From NCBI RefSeq assembly GCF_020097835.1, contig NZ_CP083667.1, positions 186,001-250,000 on the forward strand: DNA of 64,000 bases, in the 5' to 3' direction. This stretch comes from Haloprofundus halobius (GTDB taxonomy: Archaea; Halobacteriota; Halobacteria; Halobacteriales; Haloferacaceae). The notes beneath the pieces are model-generated. The model did not search any database, was not told the origin of the DNA, and saw only the letters and a program-made list of their open reading frames with translations. This document shows positions 36,086-44,188 of the stretch, piece by piece (position 1 is the stretch's first letter; each line of letters starts with the position of its first letter). A program made the translations under genes and the position numbers.

Positions 36086-37315
36086 ATGAGTTCTACCGAC
36101 CCGCAGGGTCTCCAAGCGTTTCCGGACGAACTCTCCGGCCGCGAGTCCTGGCTCGAACCGTTCGACTGGTACCGCGAGATGCGAGACGACGCGCCCGTCC
36201 GCTACGACGCCTCCCGTGGGTCGTGGGACGCGTTTCGGTACGACGACGTGAAGCGAATCCTCGACGACGACGGGACGTTTTCGGTCGACCCCGAGCGGGC
36301 GACCGACTACGTCGAACCCGAGAACGAGGGCGAGGGGCTGATTCTCCAGACGATGCTGTTCAGGGACCCGCCACGGCACGACGAACTCCGGAGCGTCGTC
36401 GAGGAGCCGTTTCGGCCGAGAGCTATTCGCCAGCTCGAACCGCGTATCCGAGAGTTGACGACCGAGGTTTTAGGCGACGCGCTCGATGCCCGCGGTGAGA
36501 TGGACGTCGTCGAAGACCTCGCCTATCCGCTGCCGGTACTGGTCATCGCCGAACTCCTTGGTGTGCCGGCCGAGATGCGCGACCAGTTCAAGACGTGGTC
36601 CGATACACTCGTCGAGGCGGCCAGCGACGACGTCGACACGCAGGCGTACCTCGAAGACCAGCGGCAGGTCCAGATGGAGATGGCGTGGTACTTCCTCGAC
36701 CTCATCGAGGACCGCCGCGAGAACCCGCGCGACGACCTCGTCTCTCGGATCGTCACGGCGGAACTGGACGACGGGTCGCGTCTCTCTCGCGAGGAGGCAC
36801 TCGGAACGTGCATCCTCCTCCTCGTCGCCGGCAACATCACGACGACGAACCTCATCGCGAACGCCGTCCGCTGTTTCGACGGAGCCGACCACTTCGACAC
36901 CGTACGCGACGACGACCGGGCGCTCGCGGCGGCTCTCGAAGAGGTGCTTCGATACCGCTCTCCCGTCCAGGCGATGACGCGCATCGCCACGGAAGAGGTG
37001 ACGCTCCACGACGCGACCATCGAAGGAGGCGACCGCGTCGTCGTCTGGCTCGGCTCCGGCAACCGGGACGAGCGGCAGTTCGACGACGCGGAGACGTTCG
37101 TTCCGAACCGCACACCGAACCAGCATCTCGGGTTCGGCCACGGCACGCACTACTGTCTCGGGGCGCCGCTGGCACGGCTCGAAACGAAAGTCGTCCTCTC
37201 GGAACTGCTCGACCGAGTCACCGACCTCCGCGTGGCCGACGCCGAGCTATCACCCACGCGCAGTTCGTTCATCTACGGTGTGGAGTCGCTTCCGGTGGCA
37301 TTCGAGACCGAGTAG
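36086..37315 (+). CDS. cytochrome P450
   Basis: A 409-residue soluble P450. The haem ligand is C357 in FGHGTHYCLGAPLAR, the ExxR motif is EEVLRY, and the PERF-like region contains PNRTPNQH. The I-helix oxygen-activating motif, usually A-G-x-D/E-T-T, reads AGNITT (A248 to T253): the acidic residue is Ile251. Loss of this acid impairs normal O2 protonation in model P450s, so this enzyme may use substrate assistance, peroxide or another reaction. No redox partner is adjacent, although a ferredoxin fusion lies 1.5 kb away. It is transcribed alone. Confidence 0.95.
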   Translation: MSSTDPQGLQAFPDELSGRESWLEPFDWYREMRDDAPVRYDASRGSWDAFRYDDVKRILDDDGTFSVDPERATDYVEPENEGEGLILQTMLFRDPPRHDELRSVVEEPFRPRAIRQLEPRIRELTTEVLGDALDARGEMDVVEDLAYPLPVLVIAELLGVPAEMRDQFKTWSDTLVEAASDDVDTQAYLEDQRQVQMEMAWYFLDLIEDRRENPRDDLVSRIVTAELDDGSRLSREEALGTCILLLVAGNITTTNLIANAVRCFDGADHFDTVRDDDRALAAALEEVLRYRSPVQAMTRIATEEVTLHDATIEGGDRVVVWLGSGNRDERQFDDAETFVPNRTPNQHLGFGHGTHYCLGAPLARLETKVVLSELLDRVTDLRVADAELSPTRSSFIYGVESLPVAFETE

Positions 37316-37351
37316 CGCCTCGGGGCCGACGCATCACCGTCCGGCACCGAC

Positions 37352-38038
37352 TCACTCCAGACGGAGTGAGAACCCCCACGTCGCCCGCTGTTCGGACTCC
37401 ATCGACTCCGAGAGCACGCTGTACTGCGCCTCGAAGCGGAACTCGCCGACCGCGAGGCAGCCGTCGCCGTCGGCCGCGCCGTAGAGGTCGACCAGCCGTT
37501 CGGTCGACTCGCCAGCTTCGAGTTCGATCACTCGGTACTCTTGGGTGATCGCGATCGGTTCGTTGAGCCGCCAACAGCCCGGCTCGGCGTCGTACTCGCC
37601 GTCGGCCGGAAGGAGCGTCAGGTGACCGTCGTCGTCCGAGACGTACTCGAAGAACACCTCCCGACCCTCGCCGATTCGAACCGTTCGGTCGCTCTCGTTC
37701 GTCACCGTCACGCGCAGTTGCGGCGGATGCTCGTCGGTCGCGACGGACTCGGTCGCTTCGACGCTCGGTGCGACCGGCAACTCCGGGGCTTCGTCGACAG
37801 CGCAGATCGTGATACCCGGCCCGCCGGTGCCCTCGGGTTGCGTTCCGCCCGCGGCGTCGGAGTCGTTCCCGCTCGGCAGTCCGGAGTCGTTTTCGCTGTC
37901 TCCGGGAGTGTCGTCGCCGGCGCTCGACTCACCCGAACCGCCGCTTCCGAGCATCTTCGCATCGGAGGTACAGCCGGCGAGCGCCGCAATCGTGAGCGCG
38001 CCGCCCGCCTTCAGCACCGTCCGTCTGGTCGGGGACAT
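37352..38038 (-). CDS. putative Tat lipoprotein with Ig-like domain
   Basis: About 228 residues from the ATG at 38038 (MSPTRRTVLKAGGAL). The Tat signal RRTVLKAG and lipobox LAGC near residue 23 indicate an exported lipid-anchored protein. A Gly/Ser/Asp-rich linker of about 55 residues follows, then a beta-sandwich-like domain with RVTVTNESDRTVRIGEG and a Cys-containing GCWRL segment. The function is unknown. It is convergent with the P450 gene and followed upstream by the TRAM gene on the same strand. Confidence 0.8.
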   Translation of the reverse strand: MSPTRRTVLKAGGALTIAALAGCTSDAKMLGSGGSGESSAGDDTPGDSENDSGLPSGNDSDAAGGTQPEGTGGPGITICAVDEAPELPVAPSVEATESVATDEHPPQLRVTVTNESDRTVRIGEGREVFFEYVSDDDGHLTLLPADGEYDAEPGCWRLNEPIAITQEYRVIELEAGESTERLVDLYGAADGDGCLAVGEFRFEAQYSVLSESMESEQRATWGFSLRLE

Positions 38039-38096
38039 ACAGACGAATCGCTCGGTGAGGGGATAACCCCGCCGTAAGCACAAAGATCGGTTTGCG

Positions 38097-38549
38097 TTAC
38101 TGGTAGTACGCTTCCCGCTCGACGACGCGCGCGAACCCCACGTTCTCGGTCACCTTCTCGATTTCGACGGTCACCCGCTCGTTCACCTCCGTGTCGGGGA
38201 CGATGACGACGTAGCCCCGTTCGACACGGGCGATGCCGTCGCCTTGCTCGCCCAGGCTCTCGATGTCGACGGTCCGGCGCTCGCCGACGTCGACCGGCGG
38301 GCTCTCCGCGCCTCTCGTGTCTCTCGCGGGCGTCGAGTCCGCAGTCCGGTTCGGGGCCGATTCACGCTCTCGGTCCGCCGCGTCGCGGTCGACGTCCCTC
38401 TCCCGAGAGAGGACCGCCAGACGGTACGTCTCTCCGACCTCCACGGTGCCCAGATCGACCTCCCGCTCGGGAACCTCGACGACGTACGAACCGTCGCGCT
38501 CTTCGACCGTCGCGGTACATAAACTCAACAAATCTCCAGATACGTCCAT
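38097..38549 (-). CDS. TRAM domain protein
   Basis: A 150-residue protein. Residues about 85-150 form a TRAM domain, a small OB-like RNA-binding module, with the hallmark DIESLGEQGDGIARVERGYV and a final VGFARVVE. The N-terminal half contains a short strand-rich segment (ATVEERDGSYVVEVPE) and an Arg/Asp-rich linker. Stand-alone TRAM proteins are abundant in halophilic and methanogenic archaea; in methanogens some act as cold-responsive RNA chaperones. Whether this one does is not known. Confidence 0.92.
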   Translation of the reverse strand: MDVSGDLLSLCTATVEERDGSYVVEVPEREVDLGTVEVGETYRLAVLSRERDVDRDAADRERESAPNRTADSTPARDTRGAESPPVDVGERRTVDIESLGEQGDGIARVERGYVVIVPDTEVNERVTVEIEKVTENVGFARVVEREAYYQ

Positions 38550-38736
38550 TGGTCTAGCTGCCTCCCCTACAGACGTGCACCATCATTGTTAAGATACTGG
38601 TTGGACTGTCGATAACGTCACGGCTCGGGTGGAACTCCTTCATCTCTTCCGCCGACCGTGCCGGTTCGGGCGTCGTCGGGCCTCCGCTCGGCGACCCTCG
38701 CTCCCGTCGATGCGGCACTTCGTTCGCGAGCGAGGG

Positions 38737-38745
38737 CCTTTATAC
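38737..38745 (+). promoter_or_regulatory. TATA-like box of the DnaJ-ferredoxin gene
   Basis: CCTTTATAC centred 27 nt before the GTG at 38768. It confirms this start and a leaderless mRNA. Confidence 0.55.
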
Positions 38746-38767
38746 TCGCCGCTACTTACCCGTAGAC

Positions 38768-39499
38768 GTGGCATCCCCGTTCGATGTTTTAGGAGTCGAC
38801 TCGGATGCGGACGACGCTGAAATCGAGCGCGCGTATCGGCGGCGCGTGAAGGAAGCGCATCCGGACCACGGTGGCTCCGCGAGTGAGTTTCAGCTGGTGT
38901 ACACGGCGTACCGACAGCTCGCGGCGGGAAACGCCGACGCGGAACTCGAAGTTGTGCCGGAGACAGACGAGGAGAGTCGGAAGACGTCGCCGGCGTCGGA
39001 GACGAACGCTGGCCCCTCGGAGACGGATACTGGCCCATCGGAGTCGGACCCGGAGCACTCCGAACCCGAAGAGACGGGGTCGCAGGTGGAGTTTCTCAAC
39101 TACGAGACGCTCACCGACCACGGCTGGCGGATAGACGACGAGAACCTCTTCGAGAAGGCCTCCGAGGCGGACCTCGACCCGACCGACTACGGACGGTTTC
39201 TGGTCAAACCCCGCGAGAACCTGCTCGAAGCGGCCGAGAACCGCGGGTTCGCGTGGCCCTACTCCTGTCGGGGCGGCGCGTGCGCCAACTGTGCGGTCGC
39301 CGTCGTCGACGGAGCCGTCGAGATGCCGTCGAACCACATCCTCCCCTCCTCGATGACCGACAGCGGCATCCAACTGTCCTGTATCAGCGCACCCGTCACC
39401 GACGAGATGAAAGTCGTCTACAACGTGAAGAACCTGCCCGGCCTCGACGAACTCCGGTTGCCCTCCGACCCGTTCGACAACGCGCAGTTGAACGACTGA
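38768..39499 (+). CDS. J-domain / [2Fe-2S] ferredoxin fusion protein
   Basis: A 243-residue two-domain protein with a GTG start. Residues 3-50 form a J domain with the HPD motif at 31-33 (EAHPDHGG), which normally stimulates Hsp70/DnaK. An acidic Ser/Glu/Pro linker (about 65-105) leads into a plant-type ferredoxin domain. Cluster ligands are C167, C172 and C175 (CRGGACANC) and C205 (QLSC), inside the usual haloarchaeal surroundings (FAWPYSCRGG and MPSNHILPSSMTD). The fusion suggests recruitment of DnaK to an iron-sulfur or redox client; similar fusions are annotated in haloarchaea but I know of no established function. Confidence 0.93.
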   Translation: MASPFDVLGVDSDADDAEIERAYRRRVKEAHPDHGGSASEFQLVYTAYRQLAAGNADAELEVVPETDEESRKTSPASETNAGPSETDTGPSESDPEHSEPEETGSQVEFLNYETLTDHGWRIDDENLFEKASEADLDPTDYGRFLVKPRENLLEAAENRGFAWPYSCRGGACANCAVAVVDGAVEMPSNHILPSSMTDSGIQLSCISAPVTDEMKVVYNVKNLPGLDELRLPSDPFDNAQLND

Positions 39500-39517
39500 A
39501 TGGGTGATTGTAGCGCA

Positions 39518-40759
39518 TCAACGCGTCGAAGCCGACGACGCTCGGCCCCAGTCTTCGGTCACTACCGTGGCGTCCGGAATATGAGCGAGACGAACCGTAC
39601 GGTCATCGCTCTCGACGACGACCGTCTCAGTTCCGAAGAAGCGATCGACTCGGCCACGTTCGACGTCGGTGTCAGGTCTTTCCTCGCCTCGAATCCGCCA
39701 CGACGGTTCGTCCAGTAGTCGGTCGTAGCCGACGATATCGACGTACTTGCTGTCGGTGGTGCTGCCGCCGATTCGGTACTCCATCGACAGGTATCGAATC
39801 GCGTGGTCGACGACGCCCACCGCGACCATGAGACAGAGCAGAAGGCCAGCCATTGCCCCGGTGACGAGACCCACTTCGGTCGCACCGAAAGCGAGAAAGA
39901 AAGCAGTGGCAGCCGAAAACAGCGCAAAAAACGCCAGACCCGGGAGAGCGTGAAGGCCACGTACGCCGCCGCTGGCAAGAACTGCCCGCCGGGTCGGACG
40001 GACGACTTCGAACGGTTCCGCGAACGACTCGTCGACCGACGGCTTCTCCGGCGGGTCGTACGCCCATCCGAGGTCGAGCGACTGGCTCTCGTCGAACGCA
40101 CGCAGTCGGTCACGGTAGACGCCGACGAGGTCGAGAAGGAACTTCGTCCCGGCGATTCCGACCAGCAACACGACTGTCGACTCGCTGGCTGTCACCAGTC
40201 CTGCACCGAGTACCATCGCCAGACCGGTGACCGCGAGCGGCCAGAACGCGCTCTGGACGACCATCTGTGCGTTCACGTCCTCGTACTCTCGGTCGAGAAC
40301 GTACTCGCCAGTCGAGAAGAGGTGACTCGAGAGGAGGCCGACAATCCCGACCGTGAGCGTCGGCGCCTCCGCCCGAGCAAGTCCGCCCGTCGCGCTCTCG
40401 TTGACCCCGAGAAGGACGAAGCCGCCGATAAAGAGCCACAGGAGGCCGAGGACCGGTACCGCGATCAAGACGACGAGGCTCTGTAGCTGAATCTCGAGAT
40501 CCGTTTTCGGCAGCGACAATCCGCCGTACTTGTCGTGGAACGCGCCGTAGATGAGTTGCTGCTCGGGAAACTCCGCGGGACGCTGCGCGAAGAGCGCGCG
40601 GATGGACGCGAAGAGTATCAGTACGCCGAGTTCGATCCAGTAGAGCAGTACCAGCACTGCGAACGACCACTCCCAGAACACGATACCGACGAGCGGGACG
40701 AGATTCGCCACAACTGCAGCCAAAAGCGCTGACCGTCTCGACCGTGGAGGGCGCATCAT
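39518..40759 (-). CDS. multi-pass membrane protein (DUF6498-like)
   Basis: A 413-residue membrane protein. Hydrophobic helices lie at residues about 10-28, 32-52, 95-118, 135-155, 175-200 and 205-225, with a further pair after residue 285 (LPGLAFFALFSAATAFFLAF). The loop near residue 230 is acidic. The C-terminal 80 residues are soluble and strand-rich, containing YRIGGSTTDSKYVDIVGYD. From memory the pattern fits the haloarchaeal DUF6498 family; this should be checked. The function is unknown. It is convergent with the ferredoxin gene. Confidence 0.82.
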   Translation of the reverse strand: MMRPPRSRRSALLAAVVANLVPLVGIVFWEWSFAVLVLLYWIELGVLILFASIRALFAQRPAEFPEQQLIYGAFHDKYGGLSLPKTDLEIQLQSLVVLIAVPVLGLLWLFIGGFVLLGVNESATGGLARAEAPTLTVGIVGLLSSHLFSTGEYVLDREYEDVNAQMVVQSAFWPLAVTGLAMVLGAGLVTASESTVVLLVGIAGTKFLLDLVGVYRDRLRAFDESQSLDLGWAYDPPEKPSVDESFAEPFEVVRPTRRAVLASGGVRGLHALPGLAFFALFSAATAFFLAFGATEVGLVTGAMAGLLLCLMVAVGVVDHAIRYLSMEYRIGGSTTDSKYVDIVGYDRLLDEPSWRIRGEERPDTDVERGRVDRFFGTETVVVESDDRTVRLAHIPDATVVTEDWGRASSASTR

Positions 40760-41025
40760 CGTATCGTGTCAGTCGGAACTGGTGGACGTTTCGGTTCGTC
40801 GGTGAGATATCCGAAAGCGTCGTGTTGCGATTACTCGGCGGTTGGCAACGACGTCCCACGACGCCGGGATACTGCGGTCGCCGGTCAGCCACGTCACCTG
40901 GTGCAGCGACTCGGGCGGGTGGACCAGTAGTTCTACTGTAGAGTCGGATCCGACTCCGACGTTCCGTCCATTACTGCGACGGACGAACCAACTGTATTTT
41001 TCGCACATGACCGAGAGCACGAAGT

Positions 41026-41769
41026 ATGGTCGACCGACTCGACGAAGTCGACAAACGCATCATCTACCATCTCGTCCGCGACGCGCGAAACACGACCGCA
41101 CCGATGGTGGCCGACGAGGTGCACGTCTCCGCCGGAACGATCAACAACCGCATCAAGCAGTTGGAAGCGGACGGCGTCATCCGTGGATACCACGCGCACA
41201 TCGACTACGGACACGCGGAAGGACGGCTGACGAATCTCCTCGTGGGGACCGCGAGCATCGACGAGAGGGAGCGCCTGACGAAACAGATCGCCGAAGTCCC
41301 GGGCGTCGTCAACGTCCGACAGCTGATGTGCGGAACCGGCAATATCCACGTCACGACGGTCGGCGAAGACGCGCAGGAACTCTCCCGCGTGACGCGGGAC
41401 ATCTCCGAGATGGGTCTCGAAGTCGAGGACGAACACCTCCTCCAACACGAGGAGTACCGTCCGTACCACGCCTTCGGACCGGCCGGCCGGCGTGAACGCC
41501 AGTCCATCGCCGACTTCATGTCGCTCTCCGGCGGTGCGGAGGTCGTCGAAGTGAGCGTCGCCCCCGGTGCCGAGATAGACGGCCTCTCGCTGCGAGAGGC
41601 GAACGAACGCGGACTCGTCGCCTCGGACGTGCTCGTCGTCTCCGTCGAGCGCGACGAATCGATACTCACGCCCAGAGGCGACACCGAGATTCGAGCCGAC
41701 GACCTCGTCACGCTCTTCGCGCGCGGTGGTGTCTCGGACGGGACCGTCGCCGCGTTCAGCGAGGAGTAG
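41026..41769 (+). CDS. Lrp/AsnC-type regulator with RCK_C (TrkA-C) domain
   Basis: A 247-residue protein. The AsnC winged HTH (residues about 4-60) has VDKRIIYHLVRDARNTTAPM and VSAGTINNRIKQLEADGVI. An RAM-like segment follows (about 65-140, GVVNVRQLMCGTGNIHV), then a TrkA-C/RCK_C ligand-binding domain (about 165-240, with EIDGLSLREANERGL). This haloarchaeal combination couples transcription control to a small ligand and typically sits beside stress-protein and ion-transport genes. A TATA-like TGTATTTTTC lies about 30 nt upstream. The adjacent intact and broken universal stress protein genes are the likely local targets. Confidence 0.93.
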   Translation: MVDRLDEVDKRIIYHLVRDARNTTAPMVADEVHVSAGTINNRIKQLEADGVIRGYHAHIDYGHAEGRLTNLLVGTASIDERERLTKQIAEVPGVVNVRQLMCGTGNIHVTTVGEDAQELSRVTRDISEMGLEVEDEHLLQHEEYRPYHAFGPAGRRERQSIADFMSLSGGAEVVEVSVAPGAEIDGLSLREANERGLVASDVLVVSVERDESILTPRGDTEIRADDLVTLFARGGVSDGTVAAFSEE

Positions 41770-41837
41770 GGCCGTCGAAGGGCGTCCGTGGGGTTCGTCG
41801 TCGTTCCCGGCCCGTTCCGCCTCTCGTTCCCCGCCTC

Positions 41838-42146
41838 TCACTCACGCTGTCGAGGGAGCGCCACTACCGGGCGGTCCGACCTCGTGGTGAGCTGTCGTTC
41901 GACGTCGCCCGTGAGGAGACGCGCCAGCAGTCGGCTGTCGCGCGGGGCGAACACGATACGTCGCGTCGACATCCCTCGTGACCTCGACGATTGCTTCCGC
42001 GACGTCCGTTCCGAACGTGACTCGGTCTCTACGTCGATATCCTCGGTTTCGAGCGCCGGTACGGTCGACTCGAACACCGGGAGTCCGTCGGCCGCCGTCT
42101 CCGGAACTGCGTCCCGCTGGGCGCCTCCCGCCCGGGGATTGTCCAA
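41838..42146 (-). pseudogene. frameshifted universal stress protein (UspA) relic
   Basis: On the minus strand one frame gives STVPALETEDIDVETE and later RLLTGDVERQLTTRSDRP, which are characteristic UspA C-terminal segments. The stretch that should join them is meaningless in that frame but reads FGTDVAEAIVEVTRDVDA in the next frame (41963-42015), exactly what a UspA would have there. Two compensating indels about 53 nt apart explain this. The N-terminal half of a UspA is not recognisable upstream. It may be a decayed gene, or a gene with a local frameshift pair in the sequence. Confidence 0.7.
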
Positions 42147-42193
42147 ACCGGAATTTACGCCTACGATATTTCGCTATGGCTCGTCGCATAGGG

Positions 42194-42203
42194 TGTTTTA
42201 TGC
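42194..42203 (+). promoter_or_regulatory. TATA-like box of the universal stress protein gene
   Basis: TGTTTTATGC centred about 27 nt before the ATG at 42226. It decides the start within a reading frame that stays open for another 438 nt upstream. Confidence 0.55.
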
Positions 42204-42225
42204 CTGTGCAAAAACATCAGTCGGT

Positions 42226-43062
42226 ATGGCACCTGGCTCGCCGGACGGACACGACCGACCCCCCGTCGCAGATGGCGGCGGCCGTCGTCCCGGTGTTCTC
42301 TGTCTTCTCGGGAACGACGACCGGTCGAAGGACATCCAGTTTCGGGTGGCCGCAGCGGTCGCCGACGGCGGTCGCGTCGTCGTCGTCTCCGGGGACGACA
42401 GCGAGCAGTTCGTACGACGGGCGCGGGCGGAGTCGGCCCTGACGGACGTCGAAGTCGAGTCGGTCGATGGACCCTCGTCCGCGTCCAGAGGATGGATTAC
42501 GTCGACGGTAGACGAACGCGAGCTCTCGACTATCGTCGACGGACGTGACGGTCACTCCGGCTTCACCGACTCCCGTAGTCTCGGCGTCGACTCCGACTGC
42601 ACGCTCGTCACGGTGGGGACCGCAGAAGGAGTCGACTCCGTCTCGTCGTTGCTCGTCCCGGTCGCGATGGGGCCGCATCTGGATGCGGTCGTCGACGTGT
42701 CGAAGACGCTCGCGGAGGCGACCGACTCGTGGCTCGACCTCTTCCACGTCGTCGAAGACGCCGACGCTCAGTCGGCGAACGTCGAGGCGCTGTTGTCACA
42801 CTGCGCCGAGCGACTCGGTTCGTTCGACCAGTACGACGAGTGGGTCTTCGAGGCACCCGACCCCGCCGCGGCCATCGCCGACCAGTCGCAGTACTACGAC
42901 GTCACTGTTCTCGGAGCCACGCAGACGGGCGAACTCCGGCGATACGTCTTCGGGTCGACGGCTGACGAGGTTCGCGAGATGGCACCAAACGTCGTACTCA
43001 CTGTCGACGCGAGCGACGTGGCGATGTCGCGCGTGGAGCGGTGGTTCGGGGAGGGAACGTAG
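42226..43062 (+). CDS. universal stress protein-like protein
   Basis: About 278 residues from the ATG at 42226 (MAPGSPDGHDRPP), chosen because of the TATA-like element. The C-terminal half (residues about 140-270) is a UspA domain beginning LLVPVAMGPHLDAVVDV and closing with the ATP-loop-like GATQTGELRRYVFGST and NVVLTVD. The N-terminal half has a weaker, probably degenerate Usp-like half (VLCLLGNDDRSKD to RVVVVSGDD). Usp proteins bind nucleotides and are induced by stress. It lies beside an Lrp/RCK_C regulator and a broken Usp gene. Confidence 0.85.
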   Translation: MAPGSPDGHDRPPVADGGGRRPGVLCLLGNDDRSKDIQFRVAAAVADGGRVVVVSGDDSEQFVRRARAESALTDVEVESVDGPSSASRGWITSTVDERELSTIVDGRDGHSGFTDSRSLGVDSDCTLVTVGTAEGVDSVSSLLVPVAMGPHLDAVVDVSKTLAEATDSWLDLFHVVEDADAQSANVEALLSHCAERLGSFDQYDEWVFEAPDPAAAIADQSQYYDVTVLGATQTGELRRYVFGSTADEVREMAPNVVLTVDASDVAMSRVERWFGEGT

Positions 43063-43130
43063 TCCGGGAAGGGAACGCAGTTTCGCGTTCGGAAAGGGGG
43101 GCGGAGTCCGCGAGCGCCGGACTCCCGAAC

Positions 43131-44051
43131 TCAGTTGGTCGTCCCCGAGCCCTCGCGCTCGGCGGCGATCTCGCGAGCCGCGTCGAGGACGAGATCGTCG
43201 TCGAGATGTTCGAGGAGACGCCGCTGTCCTCGACGGGTTCGACGGTCGATTTCGTCGTCGGAGAGGTACGCCTCGAACCGGCGGTCGATCTGTCGCTCCC
43301 GGAGGTCGACGAGCGTCGATTCGTCGACCTCGCAGTCGTCCGGGAGCCGTCCGTCGAACCACTCCCGCCACCGGTCGCGGTCGGTCCACTCGCCCGAGAG
43401 GTCGGTCTCGCTGCGGACCCAATCCCAGTGGTCGGCGAGCGCGTCGGGGTAGCCGCACTCACGCCGCACGTCCGAGAGAAGGGTCCGTGCGACTCGCGCG
43501 CCGTGTCCCGCGGAGAGAATGGCCTGGGCCTCGGCATCGGTCGGCGCGGCGACGTACAGTCCGTCGACGGGTGTCGACCCGTCGTCGTCCGGATAGTCGC
43601 GGTCGAATCGCTCGCGTACCTCGTCGCCGTGTTCGTCCGTCTCGAACATCTCCCCCGCGTCGTCGAGCGGACGGAGATACGTCGCGTCGTATCTCGCGGC
43701 GGCCACGACGCGCGTCGCCGTGACGTGGCGACCCGTCTGCGTTTCGAGTACGAACGCGTCGCCGTCAGTTCGCTCGACGGTTTCGACCATCTCGGCGAGT
43801 CGGTCGCATCCCGCCTCCTCGACGTGGTCGTGGATGAGACCGTAGAACGTCTCGACGTCGATTCCGGCGGGAAACCCGAGGAAGTTCTCCAGATACGCAC
43901 AGCGTCGGAGCGACGAGTTCCCGCGGTCGAAGACGACGGTGTCGAGTCCGTACCGCGCGGTGAACACACCCACCGAACAGCCCGCGGGTCCGCCTCCGAC
44001 GACGGCGACGTCGTACTCGACCGCCCTGTCACCGCCGCTGTCGACGCTCAC
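43131..44051 (-). CDS. FAD/NAD(P)-dependent oxidoreductase, thioredoxin-reductase-like
   Basis: A 306-residue flavoprotein. The N-terminal dinucleotide motif is VAVVGGGPAGCSVGVFTARYG and the fold resembles thioredoxin reductase (ENFLGFPAGIDVETFY). The CxxC disulphide centre of true thioredoxin reductase is missing, and so is a clear second GxGxxG; after VDGLYVAAPTDAEAQ the protein has its own helical C-terminal extension of about 100 residues. The start is GTG at 44051. A DtxR-like palindrome lies 91-108 nt upstream, so iron or manganese control is likely. Possible roles include siderophore or flavin-linked reduction; unproven. Confidence 0.82.
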   Translation of the reverse strand: MSVDSGGDRAVEYDVAVVGGGPAGCSVGVFTARYGLDTVVFDRGNSSLRRCAYLENFLGFPAGIDVETFYGLIHDHVEEAGCDRLAEMVETVERTDGDAFVLETQTGRHVTATRVVAAARYDATYLRPLDDAGEMFETDEHGDEVRERFDRDYPDDDGSTPVDGLYVAAPTDAEAQAILSAGHGARVARTLLSDVRRECGYPDALADHWDWVRSETDLSGEWTDRDRWREWFDGRLPDDCEVDESTLVDLRERQIDRRFEAYLSDDEIDRRTRRGQRRLLEHLDDDLVLDAAREIAAEREGSGTTN

Positions 44052-44141
44052 GCTCGACTCACCACACCGACCCCGTCATCGAATCGTGGGACTGCTTGCT
44101 GCGTCGCGGTCATCTCTTCGGCCTCGATTCCGCAGCCGAAC

Positions 44142-44159
44142 ATTTAGGTTTACCTAAAT
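44142..44159. promoter_or_regulatory. DtxR/SirR-type metal-regulator palindrome
   Basis: ATTTAGGTTTACCTAAAT has perfect 8-bp arms around TT. The TTAGGT/ACCTAA arms resemble DtxR-family (iron/manganese) operators. It lies between the GNAT stop and the flavoprotein start, and its CCTAAAT half could overlap the TATA box read toward the flavoprotein gene. Confidence 0.65.
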
Positions 44160-44188
44160 CGGCTGCGTCGAGGCGGTCACGACGACCG

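Noticed and set aside
43131-44051. Thioredoxin reductase
   Set aside because: The redox CxxC motif is absent, so only the fold relationship is claimed.
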